DNA from: Gordonibacter massiliensis (ex Traore et al. 2017)
GTDB taxonomy: Bacteria; Actinomycetota; Coriobacteriia; Coriobacteriales; Eggerthellaceae
Direction of reading: 5' to 3'
DNA: 64,000 bases
NCBI GenBank assembly: GCA_900170005.1
Contig: LT827128.1
Span: 310,001 to 374,000 of the forward strand
The notes beneath the pieces are model-generated. The model did not search any database and was not told where the DNA came from. It saw only the letters and a program-made list of their open reading frames with translations. This document shows, one piece after another, positions 36,011 to 45,378 of this stretch. Position numbers and translations under genes: made by a program. Position 1 is the stretch's first letter, and each line of letters begins with the position of its first letter.

Positions 36011-37144
36011 ATGCGCATAGTTGGCGGTGCGGTTTTCGACGGCGAAGGTTTTTCCGAACGCGTTCTTGCGATCGACGGCGGGCGATTCGCGGAGGCGGGC
36101 GATGCCGGGGTGGGCGGCGACGAGGTTGTCGACGCGAGCGGCTGCTACGTGATTCCCGGCTTGGTCGACCTGCACTTCCACGGCAGCGCCGGTGCCGACA
36201 TCAGCGACGGCGACCTTGCGGGGCTGCACAAGATGGGCGCTTACGAGGCGTCGCGCGGCGTCACGGCCATGTGCCCGGCCACCATGACGCTGCCCGAGGA
36301 CGTGCTCGCGCGCGCGGCGCAGGCGGCGGCCGCCTACGAGCCGGCCGAGGACGAGGCGGACCTCGTGGGCATCAACATGGAGGGGCCGTTCATCTCGCCC
36401 AGCAAGGTGGGGGCGCAGAACCCCGACTACGTGCGCAACCCCGGCGTGGAGGAGTTCCGCCGCTTGCAGGAGGCCGCCGGCGGGCTGTTCAAGCTGGTGG
36501 ACATCGCTCCCGAAGAGCCGGGCGCCGACGAGTTCATCAAGGAGATGGCGGGGGAGGTGCGCATCTCGCTCGCGCACACCTGCACCGACTACGACACGGC
36601 CGCGCACGCCTTCGAGCTGGGCGCGCGCCAGCTCACGCACCTGTTCAACGCCATGGACCCTATGCATCATCGCAAGCCTGGCCCCATTCCGGCCGCGGCC
36701 GAGCGCGACGACGTGACGGCCGAGATCATCGCCGACGGCGTGCACATCCACCCCGCCATGGTGCGCCTGGCGTTCAATATGTTCGGCGACGACCGAATGA
36801 TCCTCATCAGCGACACGCTGCGCGCCGCCGGGCTCGAGGACGGCACCTACGATTTGGGCGGCCAAGACGTCACGGTGCGCGGCCCCGTGGCCACCATCGA
36901 GAACGGGGCGCTGGCGGGCTCGGTGAGCGACCTCATGCGCTGCCTGTACGTGGCGGTGCGCGACATGGACATCCCGCTGGCGAGCGCCGTGAAGGCCGCG
37001 AGCGCCAACCCGGCCCGCGCGCTCGGTCTGGAGGGCCGCTACGGCTCCCTCGAGCCCGGCTGCGTGGCCGACGCCGTGCTGCTAGACCAGGAAACGCTCG
37101 AGGTCAAGCAAGTCATCCTGCGCGGCAAGCCGCTCATGTCCTAA
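36011..37144 (+). CDS. nagA: N-acetylglucosamine-6-phosphate deacetylase
   Basis: 377 residues, amidohydrolase fold. GLVDLHFHGSAG holds the first metal motif, MEGPFISP the conserved Glu, and HLFNAMDPMHHRKPG and ISDTLRAAG later active-site blocks. It removes acetate from GlcNAc-6-P, feeding NagB. GGAAGGG precedes ATG 36011. Confidence 0.96.
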   Translation: MRIVGGAVFDGEGFSERVLAIDGGRFAEAGDAGVGGDEVVDASGCYVIPGLVDLHFHGSAGADISDGDLAGLHKMGAYEASRGVTAMCPATMTLPEDVLARAAQAAAAYEPAEDEADLVGINMEGPFISPSKVGAQNPDYVRNPGVEEFRRLQEAAGGLFKLVDIAPEEPGADEFIKEMAGEVRISLAHTCTDYDTAAHAFELGARQLTHLFNAMDPMHHRKPGPIPAAAERDDVTAEIIADGVHIHPAMVRLAFNMFGDDRMILISDTLRAAGLEDGTYDLGGQDVTVRGPVATIENGALAGSVSDLMRCLYVAVRDMDIPLASAVKAASANPARALGLEGRYGSLEPGCVADAVLLDQETLEVKQVILRGKPLMS

Positions 37145-37168
37145 GAGGGAGGCGAGAGCGGCCTTCCC

Positions 37169-37200
37169 CGTAGGGGCGCTCTCCAGAGCGCCCGGCGCGG
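37169..37200. repeat. Dispersed hairpin repeat, copy 1 (short)
   Basis: CGTAGGGGCG, a variable 10-base centre and CGCCCGGCGCGG. The arms fold as GGGGCGCTCT/AGAGCGCCC. It shares its flanks with the copies at 52899 and 54803 but not their 3' extension. Confidence 0.55.
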
Positions 37201-37220
37201 TGACGAGCAAGAACGAAAAC

Positions 37221-37253
37221 AAGGCGGCGAGCGCACCATGCGCTCGCCGCCTT
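37221..37253. terminator. Bidirectional terminator, nagA / GGDEF gene
   Basis: AAGGCGGCGAGCGCA and its exact complement (15 bp) with a CCA loop, between convergent genes. On the minus strand it is followed by TTGTTTTCGTT. Confidence 0.85.
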
Positions 37254-37288
37254 CGTCTCCTATTCCGAACAAACCTGCGAAGCGCCCG

Positions 37289-38431
37289 CTACGAATCGCT
37301 TCGCGCCGCCTTCACCTGGTAGAGCTCTTTGTCCGCCAGGTGCACGAGGTCTTGCAGGGTGCGAACCCCCTCCGTGTACGCCGCCGATCCCACGCTCACC
37401 CGCATGGAGTATTCCGCCGGCTCTCCCGCGTTGCCTTGCGCGAGTTCGGCGTTCAGGTACGCGCCGATCGCCTTCGCGTCGCAGGGGCTTGCGGAATCCC
37501 GCACCAGCACGAACTCGTCGCCTCCGTAACGCGCGGGAAAGCCCGAGCCGTCCGCGCAGCAGCGCCTGAGGGCGTTGGCCACGCGCTGCAACGCCCGGTC
37601 GCCCTCCACGTGGCCGTACGTGTCGTTGATGGCTTTGAAGTGGTCCACGTCGACCAAGTACAGGCACAGCGTCTGGCCCGCATCGCGATGGCGCATGCGC
37701 TGCGCGACGTGCTTCGCCAGTTGGGTGCGGTTGTTCAGCTGCGTGAGCGGGTCGAGCGATATCTTCTGCTCCTGCATGTCCAGAAACACCCACAAAAGGG
37801 CGACGGCGACGCCCACGCACGTGAGCGGCACGTTCGGGGCGAGGGCCTGCAGCGTGATGAACAGCAACGGCAGGATGGCGAAGTACATGAGCGCCAGGTA
37901 CTGCGAGCGAACCGCGAAGTTCTCCTTCTTGAACGAACCCAAAAGCGCGTGGGCGGCCGTCACCAGACCGTACCCGTACACGATGAAGAACTGCACGTAA
38001 TACAGGCTGCCGCGCTCGTATCCGCCGTCGGCGTCGATGCTGAACGCCCATCCCGTCCAGTAGGACGACAGCACCAGCACGAACGAGACCATGAGGGGCA
38101 CCGCGCAGGCGACTATCCGCGCACGCGAGGCCACGAAGCGCGAGTTCTGCACCTTCTCCGAGTACACGAACCAGCAGAAGCTGCCGACGGAGGCCATGAG
38201 GTAGTACGCCGCGTTGATGCAGAAGCTGCCGAGCGGCGCCACGTGCATGGAACCCTTGGTGACCAGGATCCACAGGATGTCGAGGAAGGAGGCAAGGATG
38301 TTCGCCATCAGGACGGCCGAGAACCAGAACTGCCGATTGCGCAGGTCGTTCCCCATACGGACCTTGAACAGAACCAGCACGAGGATGAGCAGGCACAGCA
38401 GGTTCACCTCGATGTAGAGCAGCGACTGCAC
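37289..38431 (-). CDS. Membrane-bound GGDEF protein (diguanylate cyclase)
   Basis: 380 residues. There are about six to seven membrane helices (to about 205), then a GGDEF domain with DPLTQLNNR, DVDHFKAINDTYGH (metal site) and an intact RYGGDEF signature. It should make cyclic di-GMP from GTP at the membrane. The RxxD inhibitory site usually five residues before GGDEF is not present (RCCAD with different spacing), so product inhibition may be absent. GTG 38431 is chosen because AAGGAG lies 5 bases upstream and overlaps the next possible start at 38437. Confidence 0.88.
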   Translation of the reverse strand: MQSLLYIEVNLLCLLILVLVLFKVRMGNDLRNRQFWFSAVLMANILASFLDILWILVTKGSMHVAPLGSFCINAAYYLMASVGSFCWFVYSEKVQNSRFVASRARIVACAVPLMVSFVLVLSSYWTGWAFSIDADGGYERGSLYYVQFFIVYGYGLVTAAHALLGSFKKENFAVRSQYLALMYFAILPLLFITLQALAPNVPLTCVGVAVALLWVFLDMQEQKISLDPLTQLNNRTQLAKHVAQRMRHRDAGQTLCLYLVDVDHFKAINDTYGHVEGDRALQRVANALRRCCADGSGFPARYGGDEFVLVRDSASPCDAKAIGAYLNAELAQGNAGEPAEYSMRVSVGSAAYTEGVRTLQDLVHLADKELYQVKAARSDS

Positions 38432-38564
38432 GATCACTCCTTGTCATCGTCCCGCACGGGAGGATATGAGTATAAGGGTAAAGTATAGCGCCTTCATTTG
38501 GTTTTGGAAGGGTTTGTTTCGCCACGTCGAACGAGGAATGCGCGGAATCGGCACACGGCGCGAA

Positions 38565-38595
38565 AAAGGGCCGCTGCGAGGTGCAGCGGCCCTTT
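38565..38595 (-). terminator. Terminator of the sugar-catabolism operon
   Basis: AAAGGGCCGCTGC and GCAGCGGCCCTTT (13 bp, 5-nt loop), followed on the minus strand by TTTTTCG. Confidence 0.9.
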
Positions 38596-38621
38596 GAAGG
38601 CTCGGTTCTGTCGGTTGCCGT

Positions 38622-39998
38622 CTACTTCGTCGCCGGCAGGCTGGCGGCGGCCACGGACTGGCCCACGCGGCGCATCATCTCGTCGGGCAGCGTGACGTTG
38701 ATCTGCTCGGCCAGTTCGGGGTACTCCTCGGCCAGCACGCGGTTGCACTCGCTGATGACCAGGTCGCCGCCCACGCCGGAGGCCACGCGGCCCAGCACCA
38801 GCAGCGTCTTGATCTCGTAGAACGAGCTGTACAGCACCAGCGTGTGCGCCAGGTACACGCCGATGGAGCGGAAGATGTCCAGCGCGCCCGCATGCCCCTC
38901 GTTCGCCAGGCCCTGCACCACCTTGAGCTTCTCGGCGGGGGAGAGCTCGGGGTCGAGCTCGATGCCGGCGGCCGGCGCCAGCTTGATGACGGCGTCCTGG
39001 CTGAAGTACTTGCAGCCCACGCCGAAGTCGGTGGACCACTCGTCCTGCATGGCGTCGGGCGACAGGTCGACCGGCGCGAAGGCCAGCTCGTTGATCCAGC
39101 CCAGCACGTTGCCGTCGGCGTTCACGTAGCCTACGGCCTCGGAGGTGCCCATGGCGATGCCCAGGATGTCGCCCGAGCCCGTGCTCATGAAGCCGGCGAG
39201 CGCGGTCACGTCGCCGTCGTTGGCCACCACCAGGGGCACGTCGCCGATCTCCTTGCCCGCGCGGTCGTAGATGCTCTTCACCTCGTCGCGGCGCTCGCGC
39301 GGCACCTTGATGAACAGCGACGCCACCATGGGGCTGTTGCCCACGAACGTGCCGGCGGACGACACGCCGATGGCGTCCACGCGCGGCATCTTGGACGCGG
39401 CGGTCTTGAAGGCCGTCACGATCTCGTTGAAGTGGTACTCGGGGTCCTCGGTGACCTTCGGGAACCACACGACCTCCTCGGAGTACACCGACTCGCCGTC
39501 GATGACGGCCGACACCTTGCGGTCGCTTCCGCCGGCGTCGAAGCCGATACGGCAGCCCTCCATATGGCCGCCGATCTGCTTGGCGGACTCGTTGGCGGCG
39601 GGGAAGTCGGCCTCGGAGCAGGCCACCACCTCGAGGGGCTTCTCGTACACGTCGCCCACGAAGCCGTAGTCGAACGCGCGCTCGCCCTCGGGCGAGTACG
39701 CGGCCGCCAGCTTCGCCGCGATGTCGTCGCAGCCGCGCAGGTAGACGCGGAAGCCGCCGATGCTCCACAGCTCGAACTTCACCAGGCGCTCCACGTAGCG
39801 GAAGTCGGCTTCGGCGAACTCGCCGCCGCGGATGAAGCTCTCGCGCACCGAGATGAGCCCGTCCTCGCGCTCCACGGCCACGGCGATGGGCTGGGCGGCG
39901 CCCTTCAGGTACTCGCGCGCCCACACGCCGAAGGGGATGAACTGCTCGTCCAGAACGGGCACGTTCTTGATCTCGTAATCGATACCCAGGTAGTTCAT
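38622..39998 (-). CDS. ROK-family sugar kinase-like protein with N-terminal extension
   Basis: 458 residues. The C-terminal two thirds has the ASKHA/ROK phosphate-1 motif IGFDAGGSDRK (about 148-158), SSAGTFVGN, ANDGDVTALAG (Asp in the sugar-binding region) and GIAMGTSEAVGYVN. About 145 residues precede the kinase fold, which typical ROK kinases (about 300 residues) lack. ROK enzymes phosphorylate ManNAc, GlcNAc or glucose. Next to the epimerase and lyase genes, ManNAc is the best guess. It is the last gene of the operon, 3 bp after the epimerase gene. Confidence 0.75.
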   Translation of the reverse strand: MNYLGIDYEIKNVPVLDEQFIPFGVWAREYLKGAAQPIAVAVEREDGLISVRESFIRGGEFAEADFRYVERLVKFELWSIGGFRVYLRGCDDIAAKLAAAYSPEGERAFDYGFVGDVYEKPLEVVACSEADFPAANESAKQIGGHMEGCRIGFDAGGSDRKVSAVIDGESVYSEEVVWFPKVTEDPEYHFNEIVTAFKTAASKMPRVDAIGVSSAGTFVGNSPMVASLFIKVPRERRDEVKSIYDRAGKEIGDVPLVVANDGDVTALAGFMSTGSGDILGIAMGTSEAVGYVNADGNVLGWINELAFAPVDLSPDAMQDEWSTDFGVGCKYFSQDAVIKLAPAAGIELDPELSPAEKLKVVQGLANEGHAGALDIFRSIGVYLAHTLVLYSSFYEIKTLLVLGRVASGVGGDLVISECNRVLAEEYPELAEQINVTLPDEMMRRVGQSVAAASLPATK

Positions 39999-40001
39999 GG
40001 T

Positions 40002-41216
40002 CTAATCTCCTATCAATTCGGTCAAAACTCGCTCGGTCATGGACAGCGCGCGGGGTACGTGGAAGGGGCCCTTGAAAGTGGAGCCCTTGGTGGGGGGCAT
40101 GGTGGGCAGGCCGTCGCGGCGCAGGTAGCCGTACCATTCGTCGTACTCGGGGTCGGCGAAGTGCTCTTTACAGTAGTCCAACGTCTTGAGAAGCCAGTTC
40201 AGGTAGTACTCGTCGCCGGTGTCGCGGTAGGCCTTCGATGCGGCGATCATGATCTCGTTGTGGGGCCACCACAGCTTCATGTCGTGCTCGTAGGCCTCGG
40301 TGGGCAGGCCCTTGCAGTCGATGAAGTACAGAAGGCCGCCGTACTCCTTGTCCCAGCCGGCCTCGATGGCCAGGCGGAAGATGTTCTCGGCGGCCTCGTG
40401 CAGCGCCCGGTCGCCCCGGTAGTTGGCCTCGTCCATCATGAACCAGCTGCATTCGATGTCGTGGCCCGGGTTCACCACGCGACCGGCCGTGTACCACAGC
40501 TCGGGCTTGCCGTCGAGGTTCACGCTTTCCAGCGTGCAGCCTAGCTCCGGGCGGTAATGCTCGTTCACGATGCGATCGGTGCACTCGTGGGCGTGCCGGT
40601 CGTACTCGTCGGCGTGTGCGGGGTCCACGCGGCGCATGATGCCGATGATGTTCAGAAAGATCATCGGATCGCCCAGCGCGCGGCCCGCCCTCGTCTCGGG
40701 GATGGTCTTGGGACCGAGGCCCGTGGGATCTTCCATCAGACCGTTGTTCAGGTCGTAAATCATATGGTACGCGCGCCGCGCGCGCTCGAGGTGCACTTCC
40801 TCGCCCGTCAGGCCGTAGTACTCGGCGTTCGCGATGGCGTAGAAGCCCTCGGAGAAGTTGTAGCGGCGCTGGCGCAGCGGCTTGCCCTCCGCCGTCACCG
40901 TGAAGTACAAACGTCCGCCCGCCTCGCGGTTGATGCAGTGGTCTTCCAGGAAGTCCAGGCAGCTTTTCGCGGCCTCCATCCATTCCGGCCTCTCGCCGTA
41001 CAGGTGGCACAGGTAGGAGAACGTCCAGGCGCAGCGCCCCTGCATCCACACGCTCTTGTCGGTGGAATAGATCTCGCCGGTGCGGTCGAGGCAGGTGTAC
41101 ACGCCGCCGTTCTCGCGGTCCATGCCGTGCTTCAGCCAAAAGTCGATGCAGGCGTCCAGCTCCTGGCGGATCCAGTCGCGCGCCTCGATAAGCTTCTGCG
41201 TGTTGTCAGCAGCCAC
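40002..41216 (-). CDS. AGE-family N-acylglucosamine 2-epimerase
   Basis: 404 residues, an (alpha/alpha)6-barrel family member. Diagnostic segments are RCAWTFSYLCHLYG, YNFSEGFYAIANAEYYGLTG, HDIECSWFMMDEA, LWWPHNEIMIA and the C-terminal KGSTFKGPFHVPRAL. These enzymes interconvert ManNAc and GlcNAc (or related sugars). Here it would replace NanE, which acts on the 6-phosphate. GTG 41216 follows GGGGG. It lies between the lyase and the kinase genes. Confidence 0.88.
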   Translation of the reverse strand: MAADNTQKLIEARDWIRQELDACIDFWLKHGMDRENGGVYTCLDRTGEIYSTDKSVWMQGRCAWTFSYLCHLYGERPEWMEAAKSCLDFLEDHCINREAGGRLYFTVTAEGKPLRQRRYNFSEGFYAIANAEYYGLTGEEVHLERARRAYHMIYDLNNGLMEDPTGLGPKTIPETRAGRALGDPMIFLNIIGIMRRVDPAHADEYDRHAHECTDRIVNEHYRPELGCTLESVNLDGKPELWYTAGRVVNPGHDIECSWFMMDEANYRGDRALHEAAENIFRLAIEAGWDKEYGGLLYFIDCKGLPTEAYEHDMKLWWPHNEIMIAASKAYRDTGDEYYLNWLLKTLDYCKEHFADPEYDEWYGYLRRDGLPTMPPTKGSTFKGPFHVPRALSMTERVLTELIGD

Positions 41217-41225
41217 GGCGCCCCC

Positions 41226-42209
41226 TTAGTTCGAGCAGCCGAAGACGGGGCAGGCGCTCCAATGCGACTCGCGCGTCGGGGCGTCGGCGTCCATGAGGCC
41301 GGCTTTCTTGAGCACTTCGACGATATGGTCCACGTCCTCGCCCTCGAGCGCGCACACGGGCTCGCGCATCTGGTTCGTGTTGAACACGCCCATCTGCCAC
41401 AGGGCCGTCTTGAACGCGCCCACGCCGGCACCGAAGCCCACGGTGGCCTTCACTTCGCGCGTCACGAACATGAGGCGGGCCAGGTGGTTCTGGATCTCGC
41501 GCACGCGCTCCCAGTCGCCCGCCTGCGCGGCGCGCCACTGCTCCACGTAGCTGACCGGGTCGATGTTGGCCAGGCCTGGAACGGACCCGTCGGCGCCGCT
41601 CAGATACGCGCCGTCGACGACCACCTCGTGACCGGTGAGCAGCTGCAGCGGATGGCCGGCGTCCTCGTTCTGCAAGACGAGCCAGCGGAAGCTCACGTCG
41701 TCGCCGGAGGAGTCCTTCACGCCCTGCAGCACGCCGTCGGCACCCAAGCGCACGAGCATGGTGGGGTCGAGCTTCGTGTGCACGCACACAGGCAAGTCGT
41801 AGGCGAACAGCGGCAGGTCGGTGTGCTCGCGAATGGCGCGGAAATGGCGCTCCACTTCCTTCGGGCCGCCCAGCGCGTAGAACGGGGCGGTGGCCACCAG
41901 CGCGTCCACGCCGTAGCCCGTGGCACGTTTGGCCTGGTCGATCACGCGCATGGTCTCCATGTCGATGATGCCCGTGAGCACCGGCACGCGCCCGTGCACC
42001 ATGGCGATGGCCTCCTGCAGCACGTGGTAGCGCTGCGCGTCGGTGAGGAAGGCCACCTCGCCCGAGGAGCCGAGGAAGAACAGGCCGTCCACGCCCGCGT
42101 CGATCATGCGGTTGATGGAGCGCTCGAGCGCTTCCAGGTCGAGCTGGCGCTTCTCGGTCAGCGGAATGACAACCGGGGGGATTACGCCGCGAAACGGTGA
42201 ATCAGTCAT
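41226..42209 (-). CDS. nanA: N-acetylneuraminate lyase / DapA-family aldolase
   Basis: 327 residues, class I aldolase of the DHDPS/NAL family. GSSGEVAFL is the carboxylate-binding loop, FAYDLPV holds the catalytic Tyr, and LQGVKDSSGD the Schiff-base Lys. The enzyme would split N-acetylneuraminate into ManNAc and pyruvate; the epimerase and kinase next door support this over a lysine-pathway role. The C-terminal tail HWSACPVFGCSN with two Cys is unusual. ATG 42209 has AAAGAGG about 11 bases upstream; an upstream ATG at 42302 has no ribosome site. Confidence 0.82.
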   Translation of the reverse strand: MTDSPFRGVIPPVVIPLTEKRQLDLEALERSINRMIDAGVDGLFFLGSSGEVAFLTDAQRYHVLQEAIAMVHGRVPVLTGIIDMETMRVIDQAKRATGYGVDALVATAPFYALGGPKEVERHFRAIREHTDLPLFAYDLPVCVHTKLDPTMLVRLGADGVLQGVKDSSGDDVSFRWLVLQNEDAGHPLQLLTGHEVVVDGAYLSGADGSVPGLANIDPVSYVEQWRAAQAGDWERVREIQNHLARLMFVTREVKATVGFGAGVGAFKTALWQMGVFNTNQMREPVCALEGEDVDHIVEVLKKAGLMDADAPTRESHWSACPVFGCSN

Positions 42210-42305
42210 AGAAAACAAGCCTCTTTCCCTGTAGCGAATCATAATCGACAAGACTTTAATTCCCCTGATGGCCGCCGTCAACGTACGGTAAGGGTCGACC
42301 ACAAG

Positions 42306-42347
42306 AAAAGCGCCTCGGCTTTACGCTCACCAAGCCAAGGCGCTTTT
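42306..42347 (-). terminator. Terminator between the ABC importer and nanA
   Basis: AAAAGCGCCTcGGCTT and AAGCCaAGGCGCTTTT pair with one mismatch around a 10-nt loop. On the minus strand the stem ends in TTTTCTTG. The importer and the catabolic genes are thus likely separate transcripts, or partly so. Confidence 0.7.
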
Positions 42348-42378
42348 GAATCCTCCTGTTGCGATGTTTCCCACCTAA

Positions 42379-42475
42379 GGGCTGTCGGGGCAGGCGGCGA
42401 GGGTGCCGCGCGCAGTTCCGCAGCGCAGCGAGGACTGTCTGAGCACGGCACCCTCGCCGCCTGCCCCGACAGCCC
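42379..42475. repeat. Perfect 30-bp inverted repeat with 37-nt loop
   Basis: Arm 42379-42408 is exactly complementary to 42446-42475 (GGGCTGTCGGGGCAGGCGGC at the outer end). It lies 17 bp after the stop of the ABC ATPase gene. It is longer than a terminator and has no T-run; it resembles a BIME/REP-type intergenic element or a small inverted-repeat insertion. Confidence 0.7.
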
Positions 42476-42492
42476 CCCGCCGCAGGTCGCCG

Positions 42493-43353
42493 TTACTTCC
42501 CCAATTCAGGATGCAAAAGCGAAGGCGCCGCGCCCAGAAGCAGCTTCGTGTAGGCGTCCTTGGGGTTCGAGAACACCTCTTCGGCCGTGCCGCGCTCCAC
42601 CGCCTCGCCCGCGTTCATGACGATGATGCGATCGGAGATGTAGCGCACCGTCTGGATGTCGTGGCTGATGAACACCATCGACAGGCCCAGGTCGCGCTTC
42701 AAATCCATGAGCAGGTTCAAAATCTGCGCGCGCACCGACACGTCGAGCGCGCTCGTGGGCTCGTCGGCGATGATGGCGTCGGGGGAGAGCGACAGGGCGC
42801 GGGCGATGGCCACGCGCTGCCGCTGGCCGCCGGAGAGCTGGCCCGGCAGCGCGTCGAGCACCGATCCGGGCAGGCCCACCATCTCGATGAGCTCCTGAAC
42901 GCGCGCCTCGCGCGAGGCCTTGTCGCCGATCTTGTGTACCACGAGCGGGTCCATGAGCTGGTCGTGCACGCTCATGCGCGCGTTCAGGGCCGTGGCCGGA
43001 TCTTGGAACACCACCGATATCACGCGGCCGATCAGGCGCCGCTCGGCGGCGGTACGCTTCGTCACGTCCTTGCCCTTGAAGAACACCTTGCCCGAGGTGG
43101 GCTGCTGCAAACCGCACATGACGTTGGCCGTCGTCGACTTGCCGCAGCCGGACTCGCCCACGATGCCGAGCGTCTGGCCCGGCATGAGCTTCAGCGTCAG
43201 GCCGCGCACGGCCTGAACCTTGTTGGGGTGGAGGATCGAACCCGTGCGCGTCTTGAACGTCACGCGCACGTCGTCGAGGAAGATGATGGGGGTGGGCTCG
43301 CCGTCCGCGCCCTCCGGCGCGGCGACGGCCTCGTTCAGTTTCTCGTCGCTCAT
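42493..43353 (-). CDS. ABC importer ATPase (DppF/OppF type)
   Basis: 286 residues with Walker [10 protein letters not shown], signature LSGGQRQR, Walker [13 protein letters not shown] and the switch His in ISHD. The C-terminal extension [16 protein letters not shown] is typical of the oligopeptide-type family. Its start overlaps the preceding gene's stop by 4 bp. It works with the permease-ATPase fusion upstream. Confidence 0.93.
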   Translation of the reverse strand: MSDEKLNEAVAAPEGADGEPTPIIFLDDVRVTFKTRTGSILHPNKVQAVRGLTLKLMPGQTLGIVGESGCGKSTTANVMCGLQQPTSGKVFFKGKDVTKRTAAERRLIGRVISVVFQDPATALNARMSVHDQLMDPLVVHKIGDKASREARVQELIEMVGLPGSVLDALPGQLSGGQRQRVAIARALSLSPDAIIADEPTSALDVSVRAQILNLLMDLKRDLGLSMVFISHDIQTVRYISDRIIVMNAGEAVERGTAEEVFSNPKDAYTKLLLGAAPSLLHPELGK

Positions 43354-45377
43354 AGCAGCGGACCTCCTGGCACGTAGGGCTTGATACCAAGTCGTTTGAG
43401 CTCGCTGTCAGGCAGCTCGCCGTAGTAGTGGTCGGTGCCCTCCACGCGCTTGAGCACGGGGCGCAGCTGCGAGACCTTGTCGGGGTGGCTCGAGCGCGGC
43501 GTGAAACGGTCGCCCTCGGGGAAGTCCTTGGGGCTGGGAACCGAGCCCGGCACCTGGTGCAGGCGCGCGCCGCCGGCTTCGATGGACAGCACCGAGCCCA
43601 GCAGGCCGCGCGTGTACTCGTGCACGGGATGGCACAGGATGTCGGTGACGGGACCCTGCTCGACCACCTGGCCGGCGTACATGACGGTGATGGAGTTGGC
43701 CACCTCGGCCACGAGGGCCAGGTCGTGGCTCACGAACACCATGGCGAAGCCCAGCTCCTTCTGCAGCTTGTTCAGCAGGTCGATGACCTGCTTCTGCACG
43801 GTCACGTCGAGCGCCGTGGTGGGCTCGTCGGCTATGACGAGCTTCGGGTCGCGCGTGAGCGCCATGGCGATGAGCACGCGCTGGCGCTGGCCGCCGGAGA
43901 GCTCGTGGGGGTACGACCCCAGCGTGCGCTTCGGATCGAGGCCCACCAGCTCCAGCAGCTCCTCGGCGCTGCGGGTGCCGCCGCGCTTGGTGAGCTGCTT
44001 CATCTGCGACTTGATGAGCATCGACGGGTTCAGCGACGACAGGGCGTCCTGGTAGATCATGGCGATCTCGCGGCCGCGCAGGGCGTTCATCTGGCGCTGG
44101 CTCATGGACAGCAGGTTCTGCCCGTCGTAGAGCACCTCGCCCGTGACGGTGGCCTTCGGATCGAGCAGCCCCATGATGGTGAGCGACGTGATGGACTTGC
44201 CGCAGCCCGACTCGCCCACGAGGCCCATGGTCTGGCGCGGGCGCACCACGAAGCTCACGTGGTCGACCACGTTCACGTCGCCGTGGCGTGGGAACTTGAT
44301 GCACAGGTCCTTGACCTCCAGGATGGGCGGCACGTCGGTGCGCGCCTCGAAGCGGTCGGTGCGCGTCTTCTCCACCGCCTGCAGCTGGGCCAGGCGCTTC
44401 TCCAGCATTTCGGCCTGGGCGGCGTAGGCCAGCGTCGGGTCGGCGACCATCTTGTCGGCCTCACGATTGGCGGCCAGGGCGTCGTCGGCGGCCTTGACGG
44501 GAGCCTTCGGGGCTGCGGCCATGGCGTCGGTGATGCCCTCGGACAAAATGTTCAGGCACAGCACCGTGATCATGATGGCCAGGCCCGGGAACAGCGCCTG
44601 CCACCAACGGCCGGCAAGCACGCCGCCGCGGGCGTCGGACAGGATGTTGCCCCACGTGGGCGTGGGCTCGGGGATGCCGGCGGAGATGAACGACAGCGAG
44701 GCCTCGAACACGATGGCGTCGGCCACCAGCACGATAGTGAACACCATGACCGGGGCGATGCAGTTGCGGATGACGTGCTTCACGAGGATCCACGGGGCGC
44801 GGGCGCCCGACACGACGACGGCGCGCACGTAATCCTGGTTGTACTCGCTCGCCACGTTGGCCCTCACGATACGCGCGATCTGCGGTATGTAGAGGAAGCC
44901 GATGGCGAAGATGAGCGAGGGCACCGAGCTGCCGAACGCGATGACGAACGTGGCGGCCAAGGCGATGCCGGGGAAGGACATGACCACGTCGAGGATGCGC
45001 ATGATGACTTCCGACACCCACTTGCGCGACACGGCGGCGATGGCGCCGATGATGGAGCCGCAGATGAGCGCGAAGGCCGTGGCGCCCAAGCCGATGATGA
45101 GCGAGTAGCGCGCGCCGTACATCATGCGCGACAGCACATCGCGGCCCTTGTCGTCGGTGCCGAACAGGAATTGGGCGTCGGGGGCCTGGCGGGCGGTGAA
45201 GATGGCGTACGGGTCGTGCGGCGCGATGATGTTGGCCAGCACGGCGATCATGACGATCAGGACGAGCACGATAAGCGAGATGCGCGATCCGATGGACATG
45301 GCCTTCCAACGGCGGAAATGCACCTTGCCGGGGTTGGATTCCATCTTTGCGGTTGTGTTTTCTCGAAGTTTAACCAT
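43350..45377 (-). CDS. ABC importer permease-ATPase fusion (DppC-DppD type)
   Basis: 675 residues. Residues about 30-300 form a DppC-type permease with LFGTDDKGRDVLSRMMYGAR and the EAA-like loop (YVRAVVVSGARAPWILVKHVIRN). A charged linker follows (300-350), then a complete DppD-type ATPase with [28 protein letters not shown] and VSHDL. Permease and ATPase in one chain are rare for this family; as far as recalled, the Haemophilus ducreyi SatABCD sialic-acid importer has such a fused subunit, which fits this locus. Confidence 0.9.
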   Translation of the reverse strand: MVKLRENTTAKMESNPGKVHFRRWKAMSIGSRISLIVLVLIVMIAVLANIIAPHDPYAIFTARQAPDAQFLFGTDDKGRDVLSRMMYGARYSLIIGLGATAFALICGSIIGAIAAVSRKWVSEVIMRILDVVMSFPGIALAATFVIAFGSSVPSLIFAIGFLYIPQIARIVRANVASEYNQDYVRAVVVSGARAPWILVKHVIRNCIAPVMVFTIVLVADAIVFEASLSFISAGIPEPTPTWGNILSDARGGVLAGRWWQALFPGLAIMITVLCLNILSEGITDAMAAAPKAPVKAADDALAANREADKMVADPTLAYAAQAEMLEKRLAQLQAVEKTRTDRFEARTDVPPILEVKDLCIKFPRHGDVNVVDHVSFVVRPRQTMGLVGESGCGKSITSLTIMGLLDPKATVTGEVLYDGQNLLSMSQRQMNALRGREIAMIYQDALSSLNPSMLIKSQMKQLTKRGGTRSAEELLELVGLDPKRTLGSYPHELSGGQRQRVLIAMALTRDPKLVIADEPTTALDVTVQKQVIDLLNKLQKELGFAMVFVSHDLALVAEVANSITVMYAGQVVEQGPVTDILCHPVHEYTRGLLGSVLSIEAGGARLHQVPGSVPSPKDFPEGDRFTPRSSHPDKVSQLRPVLKRVEGTDHYYGELPDSELKRLGIKPYVPGGPLL

Positions 45378-45378
45378 G

